From Dyella marensis (GTDB lineage Bacteria > Pseudomonadota > Gammaproteobacteria > Xanthomonadales > Rhodanobacteraceae): 64,000 nucleotides of DNA. The translations under genes and the position numbers were made by a program. The stretch's first letter is position 1, and each line of letters opens with the position of its first letter. The DNA lies in NCBI RefSeq assembly GCF_900112865.1, contig NZ_FONH01000009.1:1-64000 (forward strand). The letters are read 5' to 3'. This document shows positions 17,793 to 27,304 of this stretch, in pieces. The notes below the pieces were generated by a model. The model saw only the letters and a program-made list of their open reading frames with translations, did not search any database and was not told the DNA's origin.

Positions 17793-18884
17793 ATGAGGCT
17801 GGAACGTCTGCGCATTCGCGGGCTGCGTTGCCTGGCCGAGGCGGATATCGAGCTGGGCGAGGGTATTCACGCGTTTGTCGGCGCGAACGGGGCAGGGAAG
17901 ACGAGCGTGCTGGAGGCGGCGTTCCTGCTTTCGCATGGGCGCTCGTTCCGGGCTGGGGCGAAGGACGTCTTGCTGCAGCGGGGGGCGTCAGCGCTCTCGG
18001 TGTTTGGCGAGATTCGCCATGAGGATGGCCGGATCGGGCGGGTGGGGCTCGGTCGGGAAGGCGCTCGATGGGAGGCTCGCTTAGATGGCCGGACGGCAAG
18101 TCTTGGCGAGGTCGTCAGCGAGTGCGCCGTGGTGTGTTTCGAGCCCGGCTCGCATGCGCTGATCGCCGGGGCAGCGGAGGAGCGTCGCCGCTACCTGGAT
18201 TGGGGCGTGTTTCACGTGGAACACGAGTTCCTGCTTGCCTGGCGCCGCTATCAGCGTGCGTTGAAGCAGCGGAACAGCTTGCTTCGGACGGGCGGGGCGG
18301 TAGCCCCTGAGCTGTTCCAGTCCTGGGAAGCCGAGCTGTCCCAGGCCGGTGAGCGCATCCACGCCATGCGGCTTCGCTATCTCGACCTGCTCTCGCCGCA
18401 TCTCGAAAGGACCATTGGCGGCCTGCTGCCTGAACTTGGCGCCATCCAGCTTCGCTACCGCCGGGGTTGGCCGGAAGAGAGGGGGCTGGGCGAGGTTCTG
18501 GCCGATCAGCGCGATCGAGACTTGGCGAGGGGCCATACCACCCAGGGAGTGCACCGGGCCGACTGGTCCATCAGCTTCGAGCAGGCCCCTTTGCGCGAGC
18601 ATCTTTCCCGCGGGCAAGAGAAGCTGACCGCGCTTGGCTGTCTCCTCGCCCAGGCCGCGTTGTTCGCCGGTCAGAAGGGCGAATGGCCCATCGTCTGCCT
18701 GGACGATCTGGCCTCCGAACTCGATCTCGCCCACCAGACGGCCGTGGTGGGGCAGTTGACCGGGGTCGGTGCCCAGGTGCTGGTTACCGGAACCGAGCTT
18801 CCTGCGCCCTTACAGGGCCTCTCAGCGCATGTGTTCCACGTGGAACAAGGGAAAGTTGCTGCGCCTGCTATAATCACCGCTTAG
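17793..18884 (+). CDS. recF: DNA replication and repair protein RecF
   Basis: 363 residues. SMC-like ATPase that loads RecA at gaps with RecO and RecR. Walker A VGANGAGKTS near residues 29-38, ABC signature LSRGQEKL, and Walker B IVCLDDLASELD toward the end are visible. The first residues MRLERLRIRGLRC match the family start. The coding sequence contains two parS-like palindromes, one in the middle and one near the 3' end. Confidence 0.97.
   Translation: MRLERLRIRGLRCLAEADIELGEGIHAFVGANGAGKTSVLEAAFLLSHGRSFRAGAKDVLLQRGASALSVFGEIRHEDGRIGRVGLGREGARWEARLDGRTASLGEVVSECAVVCFEPGSHALIAGAAEERRRYLDWGVFHVEHEFLLAWRRYQRALKQRNSLLRTGGAVAPELFQSWEAELSQAGERIHAMRLRYLDLLSPHLERTIGGLLPELGAIQLRYRRGWPEERGLGEVLADQRDRDLARGHTTQGVHRADWSISFEQAPLREHLSRGQEKLTALGCLLAQAALFAGQKGEWPIVCLDDLASELDLAHQTAVVGQLTGVGAQVLVTGTELPAPLQGLSAHVFHVEQGKVAAPAIITA
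18208..18223. promoter_or_regulatory. parS: parS-like ParB binding site (imperfect)
   Basis: TGTTTCACGTGGAACA, inside recF. It is one base from the perfect palindrome at 18832-18847 and matches the parS core TGTTNCACGTGNAACA used by chromosomal ParB proteins. It lies within 2 kb of the probable oriC. Confidence 0.8.
18832..18847. promoter_or_regulatory. parS: parS ParB binding site (perfect palindrome)
   Basis: TGTTCCACGTGGAACA, a perfect 16-bp palindrome near the 3' end of recF, identical to the parS consensus described for Pseudomonas. Together with 18208-18223 it makes a small origin-proximal parS cluster. parA and parB are not in this window. Confidence 0.88.
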
Positions 18885-21365
<2,481 letters not shown>

Positions 21366-21384
21366 GGTTCGAGCGTTCGCAAGA

Positions 21385-21433
21385 AGGGCCTGCATTGCCC
21401 GTCCGAGGACGACGCATGCAGGCCCTCTTTTTT
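21385..21433 (+). terminator. intrinsic terminator after gyrB
   Basis: AGGGCCTGCAT (21385-21395) pairs with ATGCAGGCCCT (21416-21426), then CTTTTTT. The 11-bp stem starts about 20 bases after the gyrB stop and ends the dnaA-dnaN-recF-gyrB run. Confidence 0.9.
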
Positions 21434-21745
21434 GCCGTCGTGCACTAGCGCATTAATACGCGAGCACATGCGTCAACCGCGGATTAAAGCTCTATCGACT
21501 TTGGTCGATAACGACAACGTTTACTGCGTCAGGGGACAATCGGACGATTCTCTGAGGTTTGTACGCGAACGCCTACGTGACCTCTGGCGGGGTGATCTCG
21601 AAAAGATTCGCCGGTGAATGTTGCAACTTATTGATTTTTAACAACCTTTCTTGCGGCACTGCGACTTGTTTCCTAGCGCCCGCTCGGGTTACGCTCCATG
21701 ATCCCCCGCGCACCTTTGTGCGTGAAACCTTACACGAGGACTGCC
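21434..21745 (+). promoter_or_regulatory. upstream region of the TPR gene with a TATCGAC dyad
   Basis: About 310 bp without a gene, AT-richer than its flanks. It contains TATCGACTTTGGTCGATA (21493-21510), a perfect 7-bp inverted repeat with a 4-base centre. The inner 14 bases (21495-21508) are identical to 33614-33627 between acs and the porin gene. A short AT-rich stretch (21625-21650) nearer the gene may hold the promoter. CGAGGA at 21735-21740 is the ribosome site for the next gene. Confidence 0.55.
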
Positions 21746-23035
21746 ATGAAGCACGTTCCCCTGATCAAGATGCTCGCCGGAGCGGCGCTTGCACTGACCC
21801 TGGCGAGCAGCCCGGTGATCGCGAAGGACAGCAATTCCAAGGAGAAGAAGGAAGCGCTGTATCCGAACGCGACCCGCACCGAGCCGAAGCTGGACCTCAC
21901 CAGCGAGAAAGATCAGAAGGCTCTGAACGAAGGCCTCGACGCAGTCAATTCGCAGGACAAGGCGAAGGCGGAACAGATCCTCCAGCCGATCATCGACAGC
22001 AGCAAGAGCAAGTACGCGCAGGCGCTGGCCCTGCAGGGCCTGGCCAACCTGCATTACAACGATCAGGACGTGAAGGGCGCGATCGGTCTGCTCAAGCGCG
22101 CGCTGGACATAGGCGTCATGCCGAACGACACCTACTTCCAGCTGCAGTACATGCTCGCCCAGTTCTACCTGGCCGACGAGCAGTACCAGCCCGCGATCGA
22201 CACCATCGAGAAGTGGCGCACCGACGGCAAGAAGGAAACCGCCGAGTCGTACGCCCTCGAAGGCAACGCCTATTACCGCCTCGAGAAGTACCCGCAGGCC
22301 ATCGCCGCGATCAAGAAGGCGCAGTCGCTGACCGACAAGCCGAACGACAGCTGGAACCAGATCCTGATGGCCAGCTACGCCGAGTCGGGCCAGGGCGACC
22401 AGGCCGCGCAGCTCGCCCAGCAGCAGCTCGCCGCCAACCCGAACGATTCCACCGCGCTCAACAACGCCGTCGCGGTGCTGATGCAGTCGCAGAAGTATCC
22501 GGAAGCGATCCAGCTGATGGAGAAGTCGAAGGCGGCCGGCGCGTTCAAGAGCGAGAAGGACTACGTCAATCTCGCCAAGCTCTATCTGGTCACCGGCCAG
22601 GACAGCTCCGATCCCAAGCCCAATGCCGCCAAGGCGGTCGCCACCCTCAACGAGGGCATGAGCAAGGGCGTGGTGACCGACAGCTACGACAACCTCAAGC
22701 TGCTCGGCGACTCGTCCTACGTGGCCGACAAGCCGGCCGACGCCATCAGCGCCTACAAGAAGGCAATGGGCAAGGCCAGCGACGGTGAAGCCGCCATCCG
22801 CGCCGGCCAGCTGCTGATCAGCGAAGGCAAGAATGCGGAAGCGAAGACGCTGATCCAGCAGGGCATCGACAAGGGCGTGCAGCACAAGGGCACTGCCTAC
22901 ATGCTGCTGGCCGAAGCGTGCCGCGGACTCAAGGATAAGCAGGGAGCGATCGCAGCCATGCAGAAGGCTGCACAGGACCCCCAGACGGCCGACAAAGCGA
23001 AGGCCTGGCTGAAGACGGCAGGAGCCGGCAAGTAA
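21746..23035 (+). CDS. secreted tetratricopeptide-repeat protein
   Basis: 429 residues with a cleavable signal peptide (KMLAGAALALTLASSPVIA), so periplasmic. The rest is built from TPR-like helix pairs, for example ALQGLANLHYNDQDVKGAIGLLKRAL, YALEGNAYYRLEKYPQAIAAIKKA and AYMLLAEACRGLKDKQGAIAAMQKA. The ATG at 21746 is preferred because of CGAGGA 6 bases before it and the signal peptide; an in-frame upstream ATG at 21698 gives no better protein. It precedes tonB by 212 bases. Its position suggests a partner in envelope or TonB-linked processes, but no function is known from sequence. Confidence 0.85.
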   Translation: MKHVPLIKMLAGAALALTLASSPVIAKDSNSKEKKEALYPNATRTEPKLDLTSEKDQKALNEGLDAVNSQDKAKAEQILQPIIDSSKSKYAQALALQGLANLHYNDQDVKGAIGLLKRALDIGVMPNDTYFQLQYMLAQFYLADEQYQPAIDTIEKWRTDGKKETAESYALEGNAYYRLEKYPQAIAAIKKAQSLTDKPNDSWNQILMASYAESGQGDQAAQLAQQQLAANPNDSTALNNAVAVLMQSQKYPEAIQLMEKSKAAGAFKSEKDYVNLAKLYLVTGQDSSDPKPNAAKAVATLNEGMSKGVVTDSYDNLKLLGDSSYVADKPADAISAYKKAMGKASDGEAAIRAGQLLISEGKNAEAKTLIQQGIDKGVQHKGTAYMLLAEACRGLKDKQGAIAAMQKAAQDPQTADKAKAWLKTAGAGK

Positions 23036-23247
23036 GGCCGGCACAGGCGTTTTCAAGCGCTATCTGAAGGGCGGATGGACGTCCATTTATCTGCCCCTCA
23101 GATGCTATACAAACGCCATGTGCTGGTGTACCGTTGAAACCTTCCCGTGTTCGTGTCCAGTGGCAAATGTCATCCTTTGTGGAGACAACTTGCCGCCAAG
23201 TGTCGTGACCACGTCTCACCGAATGTCTAGCTTCAGATTAGTGACAG
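23036..23247 (+). promoter_or_regulatory. tonB upstream region with a 12-bp palindrome
   Basis: A 212-bp gap. It contains ATGGACGTCCAT (23075-23086), a perfect palindrome; related GACGTCCAT strings occur at about 11031 and 25648. No clear ribosome site precedes the tonB ATG (TTAGTGACAGATG), so translation may be weak or the start may differ. Confidence 0.45.
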
Positions 23248-23907
23248 ATGGCCTCAAGTAACGAAGCAACCGGCCAAGGGCCGTTCAATTGGAGGCGTAC
23301 CTGGGCGCTGGCTGTTGCCATCGCGCTGCACGCGTTCGCGTTCCTCTTGCTGGTGGCGCCGATGGCGCCGCCGAAGACGGATCAGCAGAAGAAGGAACGC
23401 ATCGTCCAGGTAAACTTCATCGAGCCGCCGCCGCCGCCGCCCCCTCCGCCGCCGCCGCCGCCGGAACCGCCGAAGCAGCCGCCGCCGAAGATCATCCAGC
23501 AGGTGCAGCCGCCGCCGACTCCGCCGCCGCCGGCTCCGCCGCCGGCTGTCGAGGAAGCGTCGACGAATCCGATCCCGGCTCCGCCGCCGGCTCCGCCTGC
23601 TCCCCCGGCTCCGCCTGCGGACATCACCGCCAGCCAGGACATCAGCTACAACAGCCGTATTCAGCCCAAGTATCCGCCGCAGGCGATTCGCCAGCGTCAC
23701 GAGGGCACGGTTACCCTGATGATCCTTGTCGGCGTCGATGGTTCGCCCAAGGACATCAAGGTGGAAACGTCCAGCGGTTACCGTGAGCTGGATCAGGCTG
23801 CGATTGAAACGGCGCGCAAGTGGCGCTTCAATCCGAACATCAGGAACGGACAGAAGACCGAGGGTTACGTCCGTGTTCCGGTCAACTTCAATCTCAATCA
23901 GCTGTAA
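23248..23907 (+). CDS. tonB: TonB energy transducer
   Basis: 219 residues. Spans the periplasm and carries proton-motive energy from ExbB/ExbD to TonB-dependent outer-membrane receptors. N-terminal anchor WALAVAIALHAFAFLLLVA (with the conserved Ser/His-type face), a proline-rich span with a run of 13 prolines followed by KQPPPKIIQQVQPPP, and a C-terminal TonB domain (YPPQAIRQRHEGTVTLMILV to RVPVNFNL). It is followed by exbB and two exbD genes. Confidence 0.95.
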   Translation: MASSNEATGQGPFNWRRTWALAVAIALHAFAFLLLVAPMAPPKTDQQKKERIVQVNFIEPPPPPPPPPPPPPEPPKQPPPKIIQQVQPPPTPPPPAPPPAVEEASTNPIPAPPPAPPAPPAPPADITASQDISYNSRIQPKYPPQAIRQRHEGTVTLMILVGVDGSPKDIKVETSSGYRELDQAAIETARKWRFNPNIRNGQKTEGYVRVPVNFNLNQL

Positions 23908-23957
23908 CCAAAAGTTACGGTCAACCTGTTCACGCTTGACTTTCCAAGGGTAGCGTT

Positions 23958-24710
23958 ATGTTCCAACAGACTCCTTCTCCGAACCCGGCCGCGGGCGGTA
24001 CCTCCAACGCCGAAGCCATGAAGTCGATGGGCTTCGACCATCTCATCCACAACTTCGATTTCCTTGGCTGGATCGTGTTTGTGGTGCTGGTGGTGATGTC
24101 CTTCTCCTCCTGGTACTTCATCATTGCCAACGCCATCCGCAACGCCATGGTCCGTGGCCGCGCAGACAAGGTGATCAACGGCTTCTGGACCAACGGTTCC
24201 ACGCAGGATGCGATCCGCGAGCTGGAAGCCCAGCCCAAGGGCGAACCCTTCTCGAAGATCGCGCTGGACGCCGCTTCTGCGGTGGCCCATCACCAGCAGG
24301 CTTCGGCCGGCGGTGGTCGCCTCGCCGAGTCGCTCAGCCGCTCCGAGTTCATCGACCGCGCCCTGCGCCAGGCCGTGGCTCGCGAGAGCCTGCGCCTCGA
24401 AGGCGGCCTGACCCTGCTCGCCACGGTCGGTTCGTCGGCACCGTTCATCGGTCTGCTTGGTACCGTGTGGGGTATCTACCACGCGCTGATCAAGATCTCC
24501 GCTACGGGCAACGCATCGATGGAAGCGGTGGCCGGTCCGGTGGGTGAGGCGCTGATCATGACCGCGTTCGGTCTGTTCACCGCGATCCCGGCCGTGCTCG
24601 CCTACAACTTCTTCAACCGCTCTAACCGCCTGACCTACGCTCAGTTCGACGAGTTCGCGCACGACCTGCACGACTTCTTCGCCACCGGCGCCCGCGTCGA
24701 AGGCAAGTGA
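23958..24710 (+). CDS. exbB: ExbB proton-channel subunit
   Basis: 250 residues, MotA/TolQ/ExbB family. Three membrane segments (about 33-53, 150-170 and 190-215), with the conserved LLATVGSSAPFIGLLGTVWG and the FGLFTAIPAVLAYNFF segment. It forms the pentameric channel with ExbD. The start at 23958 lies 50 bases after the tonB stop in the same operon, and exbD1 follows 11 bases later. Confidence 0.96.
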   Translation: MFQQTPSPNPAAGGTSNAEAMKSMGFDHLIHNFDFLGWIVFVVLVVMSFSSWYFIIANAIRNAMVRGRADKVINGFWTNGSTQDAIRELEAQPKGEPFSKIALDAASAVAHHQQASAGGGRLAESLSRSEFIDRALRQAVARESLRLEGGLTLLATVGSSAPFIGLLGTVWGIYHALIKISATGNASMEAVAGPVGEALIMTAFGLFTAIPAVLAYNFFNRSNRLTYAQFDEFAHDLHDFFATGARVEGK

Positions 24711-24721
24711 GGGATTGACCC

Positions 24722-25135
24722 ATGGCGATGAGCTCTGGAGATAGTTCCGGCGGTCCGATGTCGGAAATCAACGTCACGCCGCTGGTCGACGTGATGTTGG
24801 TACTGCTGATCATCTTCATGATCACTGCGCCGCTGATGTCCCACCGAATCACCGTTGAGCTGCCGACCGCGAATCCGAAGATTGTCGATACGGAACCGGT
24901 CGAGCCCATGGATCTGGCCATCAAGCCCGACGGCACGATGTACCTCAACGACGTTGAGGTGACGGAAGCCGAGCTGAAGGCCCAGTTCGCGGTTGCGGCG
25001 TCGAAGTCGCCGCAGCCGGAGCTGCAGATCCGTGCGGACAAGACGACGGAGTACAAGATCGTGCGTAAGGTCCTTGGCAGCGCCAAGGAGCAGGGCATGG
25101 TCCATGTCGGTTTCATCACGACCGGCAAGGAGTAA
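24722..25135 (+). CDS. exbD1: ExbD-family biopolymer transport protein 1
   Basis: 137 residues. Single membrane segment with the proton-path aspartate in VTPLVDVMLVLLIIFMIT (the D of LVDV), followed by a periplasmic domain. With ExbB it energises TonB. A second ExbD gene follows after 5 bases, the two-ExbD arrangement of Xanthomonas, where ExbD2 has a specialised role. Confidence 0.95.
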   Translation: MAMSSGDSSGGPMSEINVTPLVDVMLVLLIIFMITAPLMSHRITVELPTANPKIVDTEPVEPMDLAIKPDGTMYLNDVEVTEAELKAQFAVAASKSPQPELQIRADKTTEYKIVRKVLGSAKEQGMVHVGFITTGKE

Positions 25136-25140
25136 GAGTC

Positions 25141-25548
25141 ATGGCATTCAGTAGTGGAAGCGGCAAGGGACCGATGGCGGATATCAACGTCACGCCGCTT
25201 GTCGACGTGATGCTGGTGCTCCTGATCATCTTCATGATCACGGCTCCCATCCTGACGCACAAAGTGAAGATCGACCTTCCGCAGCCGAACCCGAACGTGG
25301 TTCAGCCGGACAACCCGCTGGATCCGATCCGCTTGAAGATCGATCAGTCGGGCGCGTTGTACTGGAACGATACGCCGGTCGACGAGCTGGGCCTGCGGGC
25401 GCAGATCGCGGTGATCGCCAGCCAGTCCAACCAGCCCGAGCTGCAGATCAACGCGGACGACGGCGTGGCTTACGAGCATGTGGCCCGCGTGCTGGCCGCT
25501 GCCAAGAGCTACGGCCTCACCAAGATCGGCTTTACGGAAGGGCAGTAA
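25141..25548 (+). CDS. exbD2: ExbD-family biopolymer transport protein 2
   Basis: 135 residues, a clear paralogue of the preceding gene with the same NVTPLVDVMLVLLIIFMITAP segment (conserved aspartate present) but a divergent periplasmic half. Last gene of tonB-exbB-exbD1-exbD2; a strong terminator follows. In Xanthomonas campestris ExbD2 is reported to be dispensable for iron uptake but needed for plant responses; whether that holds here is unknown. Confidence 0.93.
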   Translation: MAFSSGSGKGPMADINVTPLVDVMLVLLIIFMITAPILTHKVKIDLPQPNPNVVQPDNPLDPIRLKIDQSGALYWNDTPVDELGLRAQIAVIASQSNQPELQINADDGVAYEHVARVLAAAKSYGLTKIGFTEGQ

Positions 25549-25581
25549 ATCCGGCAACGGATCGAAACAAAACTACCCTTG

Positions 25582-25609
25582 AAACCCCCGCTCCGGCGGG
25601 GGTTTTTTT
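25582..25609 (+). terminator. intrinsic terminator after exbD2
   Basis: AAACCCCCGC, TCCG loop region, GCGGGGGTTTTTTT. A G/C-rich stem with a seven-T tail about 35 bases after the exbD2 stop. It could also serve pdxJ from the other side, though pdxJ ends about 100 bases away. Confidence 0.92.
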
Positions 25610-25712
25610 ATGCTCGAACGGAAGACTTCCGGGGTCCCGCACGGACGTATAGACGTCCATCTGTAAACCAGGCGAAGTCGGCGGGGCGGAAGCTGCCGCG
25701 TCGCCATCACCG

Positions 25713-26462
25713 TCAACGCAGGATCTGCAGGTAATTCCGCACCGTCGTCGCCAGCCCTTCGTACAAGGCCTCGCCGATCAAGGCGTGCCCGATCGACACT
25801 TCCGCCAGGCCCGGAATCGCCGCATGAAACGCGCCGAGATTCGCCTGGCTCAGATCGTGCCCCGCGTTGACCGCCAGCCCCGCCTGTTGCGCACGCCGCG
25901 CCGTCTGCGCGCATTGCGCCAAGGCATCGCGCGCATCGCCCTCGGCGAAGGCATGCGCATAGGGTCCGGTATAGATCTCGATGCGCTGCACGCCGATCGC
26001 CGCAAAACGCTCGAAGCCGCTCGCGCCGGCATCGACGAACACGCTCACGCGGCTACCGATCTCGCGCAGTTCCCTGACCAGCGGCCGCAGCTTGTCGACG
26101 TCGGCATCCAGCAAGGGATCGAAGCCATGATCGGAGGTGATCTGGCTGTCGCTGTCCGGCACCAGGGTCACCTGGGTCGGCCGCACTTCGCGCACCATGG
26201 CCAGCAGCCCGGGATAGCTGTCGCGCGCCGCAGCGAAGGGATTGCCCTCGATGTTGTACTCGACGCGGTTGCGCAGCATCGCGGCCAGCGCGCGCACGTC
26301 TTCCGGCTTTACATGCCGCTGGTCGGGACGCGGATGGACGGTGATGCCGCCGCAGCCGGCCTCGATGCAGGTCTGCGCGGCGCGCAGCAGGTCGGGTTCG
26401 TCGCCGCCGCGCGAATTGCGCAGCACCGCGATCTTGTTGAGATTGACGCTAAGCAGGGTCAT
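25713..26462 (-). CDS. pdxJ: pyridoxine 5'-phosphate synthase
   Basis: 249 residues, the family length. Condenses 1-deoxyxylulose 5-phosphate with aminoacetone phosphate in de novo vitamin B6 synthesis. It begins [20 protein letters not shown] and carries [14 protein letters not shown] and the terminal [15 protein letters not shown] segment. The start at 26462 follows homology; a longer frame to 26507 exists but adds a non-conserved segment, and neither has a strong ribosome site. It sits beyond the tonB cluster in the same order as in Xanthomonas. Confidence 0.95.
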   Translation of the reverse strand: MTLLSVNLNKIAVLRNSRGGDEPDLLRAAQTCIEAGCGGITVHPRPDQRHVKPEDVRALAAMLRNRVEYNIEGNPFAAARDSYPGLLAMVREVRPTQVTLVPDSDSQITSDHGFDPLLDADVDKLRPLVRELREIGSRVSVFVDAGASGFERFAAIGVQRIEIYTGPYAHAFAEGDARDALAQCAQTARRAQQAGLAVNAGHDLSQANLGAFHAAIPGLAEVSIGHALIGEALYEGLATTVRNYLQILR

Positions 26463-26546
26463 GGACGCATCGGCTCGCAGGAAAGAACCTCCCGCGGGAC
26501 CAGACACTCTTGCATCCCGCGCGGAGCAGGACCGGCAACATTGCGC

Positions 26547-27194
26547 CTATCCGGCGGCCGGAGCAAGTGTCCGCAACTGGATGGTCCTGGCCGCGCCACG
26601 CCAGGCGATGCTGCCGACATGATCGCCGTCCAGCGCCAGGCGATGCAGTTGCCAATGGGCCGGCAGTTCGCCATCGAGAAAGCGAAGCGCCAGGCGTTCG
26701 TCCTCGTCGGTGATGCCGAGCCGGTGCAGCCCGAACGCCAGGCCGCGCCCGGTCGCCTTCAACACCGCTTCCTTGGCCGTCCACAACTGCAGGAAGGCCG
26801 CATCGCGCCGTGCCGGCGCCAACGCCGCCAGCGCGGCGGTTTCTTCATGGCTGAAGTAGCGTTCTGCGATCTCCAGCGCACGCGGGCGAGGCCGCAGCCG
26901 CTCGAGATCCACGCCAGGCTCGATGCCCCGCGCCACCGCGCACAGCGCCTGGTCGCCGCTGTGCGACCAGTTGAAATGCAATGCGCCGGCCTCCGCGCCG
27001 GCCAGGCGCGGACGACCGAACTCGCCGGCCTCCAGGTGCACGTCTTCGATGCCGCGTCCCAGATAGGCCGCCAGCACGGCCTGGAACGGCGCCCGACCCT
27101 GGCGGTGGTCGTACGCCATCCTCCATACGTGTATCTCGTCATCGCGCAGGTGCTCTGCTACTTTCGCCGGCACCTGGTCGTACGTCATGGTCAT
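26547..27194 (-). CDS. 4'-phosphopantetheinyl transferase (Sfp type)
   Basis: 215 residues from the ATG at 27194 (an alternative ATG is at 27188). Transfers phosphopantetheine from CoA to carrier-protein serines. Family motifs: FNWSHSGD, GVDLERLRPRPRALEIAERYF (magnesium-binding Asp/Glu) and LQLWTAKEAVLKATGRGL. The Sfp/AcpT type can serve fatty-acid or specialised carrier proteins; no polyketide or peptide synthetase is visible nearby. It lies 84 bases upstream of pdxJ on the same strand and diverges from the kinase at 27305. Confidence 0.92.
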   Translation of the reverse strand: MTMTYDQVPAKVAEHLRDDEIHVWRMAYDHRQGRAPFQAVLAAYLGRGIEDVHLEAGEFGRPRLAGAEAGALHFNWSHSGDQALCAVARGIEPGVDLERLRPRPRALEIAERYFSHEETAALAALAPARRDAAFLQLWTAKEAVLKATGRGLAFGLHRLGITDEDERLALRFLDGELPAHWQLHRLALDGDHVGSIAWRGAARTIQLRTLAPAAG

Positions 27195-27304
27195 CCGCGC
27201 ATGGTGCCGGCCGGGCGGGGATCGAACAAGCGGCAGACCGGCCACCCGCCGCACCGCTTGCGGCACGCGCACCGGCGGTGCGCATCGGTGGCGACGGAAC
27301 GCCC

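Noticed and set aside
23425-23470. proline-codon run in tonB as a mobile or CRISPR-like repeat
   Set aside because: CCG/CCC triplets encode the expected proline-rich periplasmic span of TonB; no spaced unit structure.
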